A stretch of DNA of 64,000 bases, taken from positions 4,848,713-4,912,712 of the forward strand of contig OX621240.1 of assembly GCA_951640165.1 (NCBI GenBank), in the 5' to 3' direction. This document shows, in pieces, positions 32,728-42,489 of this stretch. This DNA is from Pseudoips prasinana. Taxonomy: Eukaryota; Arthropoda; Insecta; Lepidoptera; Nolidae. How positions within the stretch are numbered: the stretch's first letter is position 1; every line of letters starts with the position of its first letter. Under the pieces are notes generated by a model, which ran no database searches, was not told where the DNA came from, and saw only the letters and a list, made by a program, of their open reading frames with translations. The position numbers were made by a program, and so were the translations under genes.

Positions 32728-33010
32728 CGATACATATAATAAAATCGTAAGAAAGTCAAAAATGTACATTGTCTATTTTTTTAAAGGATAGATACTTGGG
32801 GCGTGATCTACAATCGATATCGAAGCCAAAAATATAGTATTTAGAATTTACGTCTGTTTGTCTGTATGTATGTCCGGGCTAAACTCAAAAAGTACTGCAT
32901 GGATTTAAAAATGATGTAAAAATTGCATGAATATTACTAAGAGGTCGGGTCAACACATAGGCTACATAATATTACACTATCTCCGACGGGGGAGGAGCTG
33001 TGATTATTTA
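32728..33010 (+). mobile_element. Non-autonomous Helitron, 3' end lost
   Basis: Starts TCGATACATATAATAAAATCG; 'GATACTTGGGGCGTGATCTAC' and 'CCGGGCTAAACTCAAAAAG' as in 62674. The 3' hairpin and CTAG are replaced by AT-rich DNA. Confidence 0.75.
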
Positions 33011-33264
33011 TAAAATTTAACGATAAGTATAAATAAATATGTAAGTAAACATATAGTGCAATATTGACAACGATATAATTAATGACGATACGACCCTTTT
33101 GTGTCCCTAATAGAAAATTTATAACAATTACAGTATTAAAAATGTGCGTGTACTGTTTATGTTCTGGGGAATACCATTAAAAGTAATGTGTTTAAGTCAT
33201 GATAATGACTCATAGTACGTTTTTTCCTGGAGTAATACTAATGAAATAGTTATATAGGTATTTT

Positions 33265-33310
33265 TTCGTTATTTACCTGTTTATTATTCTATTAACAGGT
33301 AAATAACGAA
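33265..33310. repeat. Perfect 17-bp hairpin
   Basis: TTCGTTATTTACCTGTT (33265-33281), 12-base spacer, AACAGGTAAATAACGAA (33294-33310). Confidence 0.85.
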
Positions 33311-33715
33311 CATAATTCAGAGTCATTTTAGTAGCATTGAAAACCGTACAAGAAATCTTTTTCAAAAATAAAAATTTGTAGCTTATTTAATTCCGTATTT
33401 TATGCGTTTTGATAATATTCTTTTCACTCTATTTTGAACCATACTCAAGTAAAATTGGGTGTTGTCAGCCTCTAAAAAACATTAAGGAAAGAGGAGAAAG
33501 TGATAGGAAGGAGAAATTGGGAGAAACCAAGGACAACGTAAATTGGTCATGTAACAGTGAAAGTAAATGTGAAATTATTGTATCAACAAAACAAAGACTT
33601 TAGCAAAGATAGGAAGAAAGCTGTGCCGACAAGAGCATAATGTCTATAATAACTGTTTCAAAACCGTAAAAGCAGCTTCAACTAATCTTGAGAGCAACTG
33701 ATGGGATTTTTTTTT

Positions 33716-33960
33716 ATCATGATCATTATATCAGCCGAATAGTGTTCACTGCTGGACAAGAGCCTCCCCTAAGAATGGGGGTATGCCACGTTTGGGAGGC
33801 GGGTTGGCGTCCGCAGTAATAATATAGTCAGCAAAACGCTGCTTTCTAATTTCTGGTATATATTCCTTCGGCCCGATTTCTACTCCTCTCCGTGGGATTA
33901 GATGGGGTGATGATATTCTTTACCGTTAGCCACACGGCAAAAATGAACACGATATATATA
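33716..33960 (-). repeat. RTE-related SINE-like repeat
   Basis: 'TCATTATATCAGCCGAATAG', 'TTCACTGCTGGACAAGAGCC', 'GGGTTGGCGTCCGCAG', 'GGATTAGATGGGGTGATGATATTC'. Confidence 0.7.
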
Positions 33961-33994
33961 GAACCATTAGCGATAGGTCCTTAGGTAGGTCCTT

Positions 33995-34195
33995 ATCAAG
34001 CATGTATACTTATTTATTTATATGTATAGATATATATTTAATCTATCGATTAAATTAAACACAACACAAGTATACATGCTTGAAAATTATACACTAACTG
34101 TATGTTTTTGTGAGGGTGTTGTAGTGTCTAATGTTTTTTGACACAGGTTGAACCTTGACTAATTATAAAAACAAAATTTGTATAGGACCATTACC
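33995..34195. repeat. Inverted-repeat region around CAAGCATGTATACTT
   Basis: CAAGCATGTATACTT (about 33998) pairs with AAGTATACATGCTTG (about 34068). CTATCGATTAAATTAAA occurs twice (34042, 34195). A foldback of unknown family. Confidence 0.5.
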
Positions 34196-34224
34196 TATCG
34201 ATTAAATTAAAGATTCATAAATAA

Positions 34225-34264
34225 ATATCCGGGATATGTGATATATCCATCATATCCCGGATAT
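34225..34264. repeat. Perfect 14-bp hairpin
   Basis: ATATCCGGGATATG (34225-34238), 12-base spacer, CATATCCCGGATAT (34251-34264). Confidence 0.85.
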
Positions 34265-34392
34265 CATATCATCACAGCGCCATCAGGCAAAATTAAGTAA
34301 AGATTTTACTATGGATACAAGACAACGGGTAGAAATACCTACTTAATTCCTATATTTTTGTGAATATATACGTACAGCACACAAACTCTTTT

Positions 34393-34640
34393 TGGCTGGC
34401 ATCTTGGTCTAATGGTTAGTGACTTGATCTGACTGCTAAGCCAGAGGTAGTGAGTTCGATCCCCACCCAGGACAAATATTTGTGTGATGAGTGCGATTAT
34501 TTTTGCTATGTCTGGTAGTTATTGATCTATTATATGTATGTATTTAGAAATTTTAATTTAAAAACAAAAAGACAGTTTTCTGTTTGCCATAGTACAGATG
34601 GCAGAGTGTTAGTTGTCCCAATATATTTATATATTTAAAA
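34393..34640 (+). mobile_element. SINE-B
   Basis: 'TCTTGGTCTAATGGTTAGTG', 'CTGACTGCTAAGCCAGAG', 'AGTTCGATCCCC', 'TGTGTGATGAGTGCGATTATT', ending at 'TTAGTTGTCCCAATATATTTA'. Confidence 0.8.
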
Positions 34641-34911
34641 GACCAACACAAATAGAAAAATGTTCATGAACTCATTTTTGTTCTTGTGCGATGATCGAGC
34701 TCGCACCATTTGGATCAGTGGACACTAATCCAACCTTCAAAATCGGCCACAGACAACGGTAAAATCACGTAACATACATACATAAAAAGAAAACATACAA
34801 TCGATCTGTTGATTCTTGCCTTTAAAGTCGGTTTAAAATGTGGTGACTATGTTAAATTATTAATTAAATACTTAAATAAATACATTTCAGTCGTATTATC
34901 TTAAAAATATG

Positions 34912-35570
34912 CAGGGCAGTCTATGGGGACTGCTGATAGAAGTGGAAACTATCTTTTACACTTCTAATCTAAATAATCTACAATATATTATTTAACACTT
35001 CCGATTGAGATATAATACTTGAATAATATAAAGTATAGCAATGGAGGTACAATGGTAGTATATCAATGTACACATATGATGATGATGATGTCCTCCTAGC
35101 CGAATTTCGGCAACGGCGGCCAGTCTCAACAGAGATTAGCCATCTGTGCGGGACATATTATAGTGTTGAAGTGTGTGCGCAAACACAGGAGCACTTTCTA
35201 TTCCATCACTCTCATTATCCGATGGGACGCCTAGCGACACGACCGTAAAGAGGTCAGGCACAGGACCGACGGCTTCACGTGCTCTCCGAGGCACGGGAGT
35301 ATAATACCGCCAACTCCCAGACTTCGGGCTGATGCTGAGAAATTTATCTTTTTCCTAAAATCACTTTTGGCCCGACCCAGGATTTGAACCCAGGACCTCG
35401 TTCTAGCGGGTGGACACGCTACCGCTAGCCCATCGAGGCACCAATGTACACATATACACAGTATTCATATGGGTCATGGGAAGCGGTGATGATGATGCGA
35501 ATTTCACGCTTTTTGTTCACCTCGAAAGTGCTCAACGCGCCTAAAGAAGTTTTCACTTAAAAACCGAATA
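34912..35570 (+). repeat. CAGTCCCC/AAGTGAAAAC element, interrupted by SINE-E
   Basis: Left GCAGGGCAGTCTATGGGGAC, right 'CAACGCGCCTAAAGAAGTTTTC'; the middle is split by SINE-E at 35078-35441. Same two ends, inverted, at 10960-11335. Confidence 0.65.
35078..35441 (-). mobile_element. SINE-E, full length with 14-bp TSD
   Basis: Minus-strand head 'GGTGCCTCGATGGGCTAGCG', 'GTAGCGTGTCCACCCG', B box GGGTTCAAATCCTGGG; body to 'GGCCGCCGTTGCCG'; 3' tail (CAT)n. Flanked by CAATGTACACATAT (35064-35077, 35442-35455). 364 bp, long for a SINE; the (CAT)n tail equals that of the RTE LINEs here. Confidence 0.9.
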
Positions 35571-35724
35571 AGTGAGAATTTCACAGAATTTAATTTTTTA
35601 TTTCATTATTCACTTATACCTGTTTTTGTGATTTTAATGAAAATGTATAGTTTTCAGATATTTTCCTATCCTTGTAATTTAATACAGTAAGTACTACTTG
35701 CCAAATTTTATAGCTGTCAACGGA

Positions 35725-36030
35725 AAAAAACCCTCTCAAATTTGATTCCCTTGAGGGTTCCGAAATATACGTTTTTTACGGCAAAAACGGAGCGGAGGGA
35801 TCATGTTGTATTTTTTTCACAGCTTAAAGGGATAGACCTAAGTATATGGTTTTTAATTTCAAACTGATACCTGCAGGCGTTCTCGAAATAAAGGGTCTTG
35901 ACAGACAGATAGACGGACGGACGGGCGGGCAACAAAGCGATCGTCTTTTTACGGCCGCTGAAGGCCCCTATTCCCACAGCCCAAGGTCCGAATTCCATAA
36001 GGGTGCCCTCATTTATTATTCGCTTAAATG
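35725..36030. repeat. GGTTCCG-type dispersed repeat
   Basis: 'TTGAGGGTTCCGAAATATACG', 'GATAGACCTAAGTATATGG', '…GACAGACAGATAGACGGACG' and 'CAACAAAGCGAT' recur in part at 44950-45080. Confidence 0.55.
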
Positions 36031-36217
36031 AAGCTACTCGCTGAGAGCCTTCTGCGCTAGCCAACTGCTGTCTTCAATTCTTTAATTTTAATATAGTAGT
36101 ACTAAATATAAAAATAATTACTTAGTAACTTTTAAGGATAAAAAAAATATATGTGATAAGACAGACCGCAAGGACGGACTAATTAATATATATTACTTTT
36201 GTTACATTTATACTATA

Positions 36218-36464
36218 CTAGCGGCCCGGTAAGTGTTTCGCTACGCTTTTAACTATTAGTACAAATTGTTTGTATATGGAAGTAAGAAAGATGTTGATTT
36301 TACACTTTTTCAAGACTTTTTTTTAATTTTCTCTACGTACAAACCTTCCCTGGACTTCCACGAATAATTCAAGACCAACATTATCCAAATAAGCCAAATC
36401 GGTAAAGGCGTTGTTGAGTTATGACATTACAACGAAAAGTGGCATTGATTTTTATATATATAGA
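36218..36464 (-). mobile_element. Helitron-like element (247 bp)
   Basis: Minus strand starts TCTATATATATAAAAATCAATG and ends '…CACTTACCGGGCCGCTAG', between A (36217) and T (36465). No ORF. Confidence 0.65.
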
Positions 36465-36477
36465 TTCTACTATGTTT

Positions 36478-36556
36478 GTGTAATGCATTGTGAGCTTAAC
36501 AAGTACAAATGTATGTTAATACCCAAGTGCTGAATAAATTTCATTATTTCATTTAT
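36478..36556 (+). repeat. LINE 3' end with (TTTCA)n-type tail
   Basis: 'GCATTGTGAGCTTAACAAG…CCCAAGTGCTGAATAAATTTC' then ATTATTTCATTT. The same text, inverted, is at 62300-62400. Confidence 0.65.
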
Positions 36557-36867
36557 AGAAGGATTCCGTTTTTCCTATGGAGGTACCGAAATGTAAACAT
36601 TAAGAAAAATGTTGTATCTTACCAGTTTTGTCCTTTCTGTGTTTATAATATTCTGTGTGTATCCTCAGAGCTTGGGTTCTGAGCTGAGCCTCGAGCTTAA
36701 TGCCTGCAAAACGATTGTTTGATGAATATTTTATAACCTTTTAGTAACATGAACTAGACTCAAGGAAAGAGCGCTTGGAACTGACAAAATTTTATTACGC
36801 TTTGAGGAAAATACGTACATAGATTTTTGTTACAATGGCTTTGAATTTATGGAGTATTTAATAACTA

Positions 36868-36964
36868 TTAAATTTAAATTTTATAGCATTATTCGCAATG
36901 CATAGCGTTTATCTAATCTCAAAAATGGGAAATCATAAATTTGATCGTCCGGCGGGTCTCGAAC
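36868..36964 (-). repeat. ~97-bp GCATTATTCGCAATGC repeat, copy 1
   Basis: 'ATTAAATTTAAATTTTATAG', 'CATTATTCGCAATGCATAGCG…', 'GATCGTCCGGCGGGTCTCGAA'. Copies at 37010-37100 and 41346-41447. Confidence 0.8.
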
Positions 36965-37009
36965 TTCCACCACCAATCCGGGAAACTTGCACCATCCACC
37001 TTCCAAATT

Positions 37010-37100
37010 ATTAAATTTAAATTTTATAGCATTATTCGCAATGCATAGCGTTTATCTAATCTCAAAAATGGGAAATCATAAATTTGATCGTCCGGCGGGT
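37010..37100 (-). repeat. ~91-bp GCATTATTCGCAATGC repeat, copy 2
   Basis: Nearly identical to copy 1; after GGCGGGT the flank 'ATCCCGGATTGGTAGATGG' is the inverse of 'CCACCAATCCGGGA' that follows copy 1, so a rearranged foldback is present. Confidence 0.8.
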
Positions 37101-37164
37101 ATCCCGGATTGGTAGATGGTGCAAGTTGATTTCCCCTTTTTTGAGATTATTTAATAACTATCGT

Positions 37165-37345
37165 TTTCCCTATATAAGAGGCACTCATAGCCAGTTTTTC
37201 TGACCGATCCGAAGCGATTGGAGAGGAAGAATACCTAGGCACGCAGTTACTCTACAGTATCTATGACTACCATAGTGGTTTTATTTTAAGCGGGTCCCTG
37301 CTTCTGTGGGCACGTTAAACTGTCGGTCCCGGTTGTAGTTAGTTA
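37165..37345 (+). repeat. SINE-F, strongly diverged
   Basis: 'GCACTCATAGCCAG', 'GACCGATCCGAAGCGATTGG' and 'GGGCACGTTAAACTGTCGGTC' match in order; 5S-like core mostly lost. Confidence 0.5.
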
Positions 37346-37544
37346 TTTGGGCGATTGGGGTCCGCATTTAGTCTCCTAATTGGACCATTGTACGTGAACT
37401 TGTTTGGTTACTCGAACAAAACATTACTTCCATACAGAAGTCCAGGAGACCATGAAAGCCTAGCTTGAGAGCCTCCTGCAGTTTTGGTTCGTTCAGGAAC
37501 TTTGCCCGTTGGCAGACAACACTCTTGGAGTGTAGCAGTACGTG

Positions 37545-37830
37545 TGCCGGTCTTTCTGCATGGATGCGTGGTCCCGGTTGTAGTTGCTAAACGATTGCAG
37601 AGGCCGGTATGACATAGCAACAATCAAGAAGCCTATAGCATCCTATAAAGAACGGCAACGCACTTGCGGCTCCTCTGGTGTTGCAAGTGTCATTGGCGGC
37701 GGTGATCACTTATCCGATTTGCACGTTTGGCTTGCATATAAAAAAAATATTAGGACTACGGGTGGGTTGAACAACTCTGACCCTAGAGTGACCACTTACC
37801 ATACAGATAAACTACCTGATAAATAAAATA
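37545..37830 (+). repeat. SINE-F 3' half, interrupted
   Basis: 'GGTCCCGGTTGTAGTTGC' (37570), then an inverted 'AACGGCAACGCACTTGCGG…' repeat (37615-37740), then 'GGTTGAACAACTCTGACCC' and 'CATACAGATAAACTACC' with a (AAAT)n tail. Confidence 0.55.
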
Positions 37831-38116
37831 AAATAAAAAAGGTTTTTAGTCACGTAGACTTTAAAAAATGTTTGTAGTAATATGTAGTTGTATACATTAT
37901 CATTTCTAGTAACGTAGACATTTAGGTACACATTGTATGAAAACATTTATAAAAATTATTTTATTATAGCAATGATATTTAACTAGCTCGTATCAAGTTA
38001 TTGTTATGTTGATATGAACCCGAGACCTATTTTTTTTTTAAACTTGTACCGGGGTGGACTTTATGCAATATGCATTATCTCCCAGTCGACCTATCTACTT
38101 TTGTTAAACCGCAAAT

Positions 38117-38376
38117 GCTTGCTTACTTATCGTATGGGTAGTGGTAACCCCAGTGTCAGAGTTGCTCAAGCCGCCCAGTAGGCCTCTGACATGGCTTAAA
38201 GACTGTTGTCTAATGACTATAACCGGGACCGACAGCTTATCGCGCCCTAAATACGGAGACGCTCCGAAATTAAAGCACTTTGGCGGTCACCCATCTATGG
38301 AGTGACCGCGAGACTAGTTGCTTAGCCTCGCCAATCGCTTATGGACCGGTGAGAACATCTAGCTATGAGCGCTTCA
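38117..38376 (-). mobile_element. SINE-F: 5S-rRNA-headed SINE, complete, 11-bp TSD
   Basis: About 260 bp. The minus-strand head 'GCGCTCATAGCTAGATG', then GGCTAAGCAACTAGTCTCGC, GGTCACTCCATAGATGGGTG and ACCGCC aligns with the 5S rRNA internal control region. Over 43 ungapped positions, the family text agrees with insect 5S (recalled) at about 34, including TTAAGCA, CGCGGT and TAGATGGG-GACCGC. 5S genes carry a type 1 Pol III promoter there, so the head could drive transcription. The 3' tail is ATAAGTAAGCAAGC. Flanked by AAACCGCAAAT (38106-38116, 38377-38387). Confidence 0.82.
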
Positions 38377-38560
38377 AAACCGCAAATAATGAGAACTTAG
38401 TGAATCTGCACTATTTTATTTGCGGTTGAACAACCGCCTGGCTACTGCTATACCTATGTGGCGGTCAAACTACTAATATGATTAGGAAAACAGTCAATAA
38501 CTTAGACGTTAAACCTCGACAGAAAAAGATGAATTTTTTAAATAGGATTTAATACCTACT

Positions 38561-38930
38561 GATAATGTCTTCCCGGCCGAATTTCGGCCACGGCGGCCAA
38601 TCTCAATGGAGATTAGCCAATTGCGCAGGACATATTATAGTGCATGAGTGTGTGCGCAAACACAGGGGCACTTTCTATTCCATCACTCTCATGATCCGAT
38701 GGGACGACTAGCGACACGAATGGAAAGAGGTCAGGTACAGGACCGACGGCTTTACGTGCTCTCCGAGGCACGGGGGTGTAATACCGACAACTTCCAGACA
38801 TCGGGCTGATACTGAGAAATTTATTTTAACGGAAAAATCCCAAAACCACTTTTTGGCCCGACCCGAGATTTGAACCCAGGACCTCATATTCTGCGGTTGA
38901 ACACGCTACCGCTAGACCAACGAAACAGTC
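38561..38930 (-). mobile_element. SINE-E, full length with 10-bp TSD
   Basis: Minus-strand head 'CGTTGGTCTAGCGGTAGCGTG', B box GGGTTCAAATCTCGGG, end 'GGCCGAAATTCGGCCGGGAAG'. Flanked by AATACCTACT (38551-38560, 38931-38940). Confidence 0.9.
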
Positions 38931-38971
38931 AATACCTACTATATGTGTATTTAAGAAACACCTTGATTATA

Positions 38972-39197
38972 GTACCTCCTGTTGGTCTAGTGGTTCGTGA
39001 CCGTGACTGCTAAACCACAGGTCCTGATTCGATCCCCACGCAGGAATAATAATTATATGGTGGGCATGATTATTTATTGTCTCTGTGTGTAATTTATCTA
39101 TAATATGTATGTATTTAGAGCCTTGTAAGTATATTTATCAGTAAACTGGTTGCGATAGTACAGGCTCGGCCCAGCTTGAGATATTAATATAATATAA
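38972..39197 (+). mobile_element. SINE-B
   Basis: 'GTTGGTCTAGTGGTTCGTGACC', 'GACTGCTAAACCACAGG', 'ATTCGATCCCC'; SINE-A follows directly. Confidence 0.8.
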
Positions 39198-39441
39198 TAT
39201 CTAGGGACAATGTCACATAGATCATCCTAGCCCCAAACTAAGCAAAGCTTTTACTATGGGTACCAGGCGACGATATACATACGTATATAGATAGATAAAT
39301 ACTTATATACATAGAAAACATTCATGACTCAGAAACAAATATTCGTGCTCATCAAACAAATATTTGCACTTACTGGGATTCGAACCCAGGACCACTAGCT
39401 TCGTAGGCAGGAGCACTACCAACTAGGCTACGGTGACCGTC
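39198..39441 (-). mobile_element. SINE-A
   Basis: Minus-strand head GACGGTCACCGTAGCCTAG, B box GGGTTCGAATCCC, 3' end at CTAGATATTATAT. Confidence 0.88.
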
Positions 39442-39533
39442 ATATTTATTTATTATTATAAAAAACTGCATCATAATTGGTTCAGCCGTTTAAAAGTTAC
39501 GATCCACAGACGTACACATACACACGTAAATAT

Positions 39534-39745
39534 TCATTATCATCATGTCGCCCAGATGATGTCCACTGCTGGACTTAAACCTACCCTAAGAATATGGTGA
39601 TGTGCTATAACTACCTGCTTGCCAGACGGATTCACGATTTGCAATATGATGGGCATAGTTCACAGAAAGACGCTGCTGCCCGTTCTCTGGTAGAAATTTC
39701 CTCAAGAAGACTTTTACGCCTTTTTTTTTTGTAATCCCGTTTTAC
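39534..39745 (-). repeat. RTE-related SINE-like repeat
   Basis: (TCA)n start, 'GATGTCCACTGCTGGACTTAAACC', 'GACGCTGCTGCCCGTTCTCTGG'. The 3' part (right) is cut. Confidence 0.7.
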
Positions 39746-40633
39746 GGCTCTGGCTTCTTCGGCCTTATGAGCCTTCAGTAAATATATTTTTATATCATTG
39801 ATTTCCGTAATTGTCAAGTAAATTCCGTCACAGTCAAGTCATACATAGTCCACAGAGTACTATGTATATATAGCCCTTGTCCAACCCCAGTAAAGCAGTG
39901 GAAGCTTTACAGAGGCTTATATGGAGTTTTAGATTCAACACAGAAAATCGCAATTTACGGCAATATGGCACTTTCCTTCACTTGTGTACGTTGTCGAAGA
40001 TGTTATGTCTAAAAATCCACCATATTTACACATAAAAAACTCGAATTTACACCAGTTTTTGAAAATGCAACAATGCCCCGATGCGTCTTATTCCGCGTTG
40101 GCGCCAAAACTCCGACTTTTACGCCTCATACATATATGAATAGAGGGATGCCTGTCTATGATACCTAAAATGCCTGAATATTCAGAAAAATGCTGAGAGC
40201 CTGCGAAAATGACTGTCTCAGACCAATGCCGGCCGCACGCCTGTCTAAACCTTAAAATGCCTGTCAAATGCGGCTAACGCCTGTCATAATATGGTAACCC
40301 TACTCATACAGGACATGATAGTGTATTAATATTATTCGCCGTCCATATATAGCCGCGGCGGCCACTCTCAATAGAGACTAGGCATCTGCACGGATCATCT
40401 CATAGTGGACAAGTGTGGGCCCAAATACAGGGGCACTTTCTATTCAAGCACTTTCATAATCCGATGGGACGATTAGCGACACGACCGGAAAGAGGGCAGG
40501 TACAGGACCGCCGACTTTACGTGCTCTCCAAAGCACGAGGGTATATATAAACTCCCAGATATCCGGGTTGACACTGAGAATTTTTTTCTTAACAAAAAAT
40601 CCCAAAATCACTTTTTGTCTTGACCTAGGATTT

Positions 40634-40911
40634 ATAATAGTAATAATATAAAAATATCTATTTCAATATCTGGGGACAGTGTCACACAGATTATCCTAGC
40701 CCCAAACTAAGCAAAGCTTGTGCTATGGGTACCAGGCGACGATATACATACTTATATAGATAGATACATACTTATATACATAGAAAACATCCATGACTCA
40801 GAAACAAATATTCGTGCTCATCACACAAATAATATTTGCACTTACCGGGATTCAAACCTAGGACCACCAGCTTCGTAGGCAGGAGCACTACCAACTAGGC
40901 TACGATGACTA
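40634..40911 (-). mobile_element. SINE-A nested in SINE-E
   Basis: Minus-strand head TCATCGTAGCCTAGTTGG, B box GGTTTGAATCCC, tail (ATT)n-like at left. Confidence 0.85.
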
Positions 40912-41160
40912 TATCCTAAGACATTATTCACACACGAAACTAAAGTAAGCAGAGCTTGTACCATAGAAATCAGATTACTTATATACTAGATACATATCCT
41001 ACTTTTCTTTTGTAAATACATAATAATATAGATAATTACACCCAGACTCAGGACTAACAGACATGTTCATGCACACATATATCTGTCCTAGGCTTGAACC
41101 GAACCCACGACCTGCGGCATGAAAAGCAAACTAGTATCTACCAACCACGCAACCGGCCGT
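40912..41160 (-). mobile_element. SINE-C nested in SINE-E
   Basis: Minus strand 'CCGGTTGCGTGGTTGGTAG', 'TTTTCATGCCGCAGGTCG', B box GGGTTCGGTTC; 3' end 'AATAATGTCTTAGGATATA'. Confidence 0.85.
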
Positions 41161-41221
41161 TCAAAATTTGAAAACAAAATCTCATTATTTGTGGTTGAAC
41201 ACGCTACCAATAGACCAGCCC

Positions 41222-41575
41222 AACAATCACCATGTCAGCCAAAGTAGATACGTCCACTGCTGGACAAAAACCTCCTCAAGGAATGGGGGGATATGCCATA
41301 ATCGCCACGCTTGGCAGGCGGGTTGGCGATCGCAGTTTGATGGTCATATTAAATTTGTATTTTTATAGCATTATTCGCAATGCAAAGCGTTTATCTTAAC
41401 TCAAAAATGGGAAATCATAAATGTAATCGTCCGGCGGGTCTCGAAGATTTGATGGTCCAAGTTCACAGAAAAACTCTTCTCCCCGTTCTCTGGTAGGTAT
41501 TCGCGCAGACGATTTCTACGCCCCCCACGGGATGAGATGGGGTGATGATATTCTATGCCATCACCACACAGCCAA
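41222..41575 (-). repeat. RTE-related SINE-like repeat, split by ~100-bp repeat
   Basis: 'CACCATGTCAGCCAAAG', 'GTCCACTGCTGGACAAAAACC', '…GGCGATCGCAG', then the insertion 41346-41447, then 'CTTCTCCCCGTTCTCTGG' and 'GGGATGAGATGGGGTGATG'. Confidence 0.8.
41346..41447 (-). mobile_element. ~100-bp GCATTATTCGCAATGC repeat, copy 3, with 10-bp TSD
   Basis: 102 bp inserted in the RTE-related repeat, duplicating TTTGATGGTC (41336-41345, 41448-41457). Shares the body of 36868-36964 including 'CGTCCGGCGGGTCTCGAA'. The insertion plus TSD shows it is, or was, mobile. AT-rich at one end only, so retroposition is likelier than cut-and-paste. Confidence 0.85.
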
Positions 41576-41830
41576 TCAATGTAAAAATATTCATAACACC
41601 GCTCTGTTAGCGTTGGGGGTTAGCACACATACCAACAGATAAACATGAGGTTAATTGGCATAGCAACGAGTACGTTATTAATCTAATTAACCATCCTACT
41701 GCAAGTAGGTAACTTACTAAGGCATTATACAAACTGACAGATATATGAAAATGATGCAATATATCTGCGTATAAATATGAATATCATTATCATCTCCTGG
41801 ATAAGCCTTCCCTAATCATCTTGGGGGAAT

Positions 41831-42056
41831 CACCATGTCAGCCAAAGAACGTCCACAGCTGGACAAAAGCCTCCCCAAAGAAAGAGGGGATATGCCATAA
41901 CCGCCACGCTTGGCAGTCGGGTTGGCGATCGCAGTTTGATGGTCATAATTCTCAGAAAAACGCTGCTGCCCGTTCTCCGGTAGGTATTCCCTCGGACGAT
42001 TTCTACGCCCCCCACGGGATGAGATGGGGTGATGATATTCTATGCCGTCACTACAC
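41831..42056 (-). repeat. RTE-related SINE-like repeat
   Basis: 'CACCATGTCAGCCAAAGAACG', 'GGTTGGCGATCGCAG', 'CTGCTGCCCGTTCTCCGG', 'GGGATGAGATGGGGTGATG' through 'GCCGTCACTACACAT'. This copy and 49924-50163 are the least broken. Confidence 0.8.
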
Positions 42057-42133
42057 ATGAAATGGGGGAATACACATAAATAATATGTTATAATGATCAA
42101 TTAGAAGGACACTACTGGATTCGGGTAGTGCAA

Positions 42134-42195
42134 GATCGGCATTTGTGGAGATCTTTGGGGATTCTTATATCCAGCAGGTGACGTATTTCGGCTTT
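42134..42195 (+). repeat. RTE LINE 3' end fragment
   Basis: 'TTGTGGAGATCTTTGGGGATTC', 'CCAGCAGGTGACGTATTTCGG'. Confidence 0.65.
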
Positions 42196-42197
42196 TT

Positions 42198-42436
42198 ATA
42201 ATAATAATATCCTGGTATGTTATTCGCACACAAACATCTGATCCCAAACTAAGCAGAGCTAGTACTTGAACCAGATAACTGATATACTACATATAATCTT
42301 TTCGTTTGTATATTACACCTAGACTCAGTACAAACAGACATATTTACGCACACAAATATCTGTCCTGGGTGGGAATTGAACCCACGACCTGCGGCGTAAA
42401 AGACAAGTACCTACCAACCATGCCAGCCGGCCAGTT
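42198..42436 (-). mobile_element. SINE-C
   Basis: Minus-strand head 'CGGCTGGCATGGTTGGTAGG', 'TTTTACGCCGCAGGTCG', B box GGGTTCAATTCCC; left (AAT)n tail. Confidence 0.85.
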
Positions 42437-42489
42437 CAGATCGTCATATAGAACTGATCTCTTTTTCAAATTGAAATAGAATCGGAATT

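Larger units (their letters stand above)
40335..41215 (-). mobile_element. SINE-E split by SINE-A and SINE-C
   Basis: Left part to 'CTTGACCTAGGATTTA' (40633), right part from about 41161 'AAAATTTGAAAACAAAATCTC' and 'GGTTGAACACGCTACCAATAG'. The two pieces join into one SINE-E across the insertions. Confidence 0.8.

Noticed and set aside
33409..33603. 64-codon Lys/Glu-rich frame
   Set aside because: Purine-rich low-complexity DNA; nothing else supports it.
38260..38376. A true 5S rRNA gene
   Set aside because: Only the internal-control-region part resembles 5S; the 5' and 3' ends of 5S are missing and the element has its own tail and TSD.
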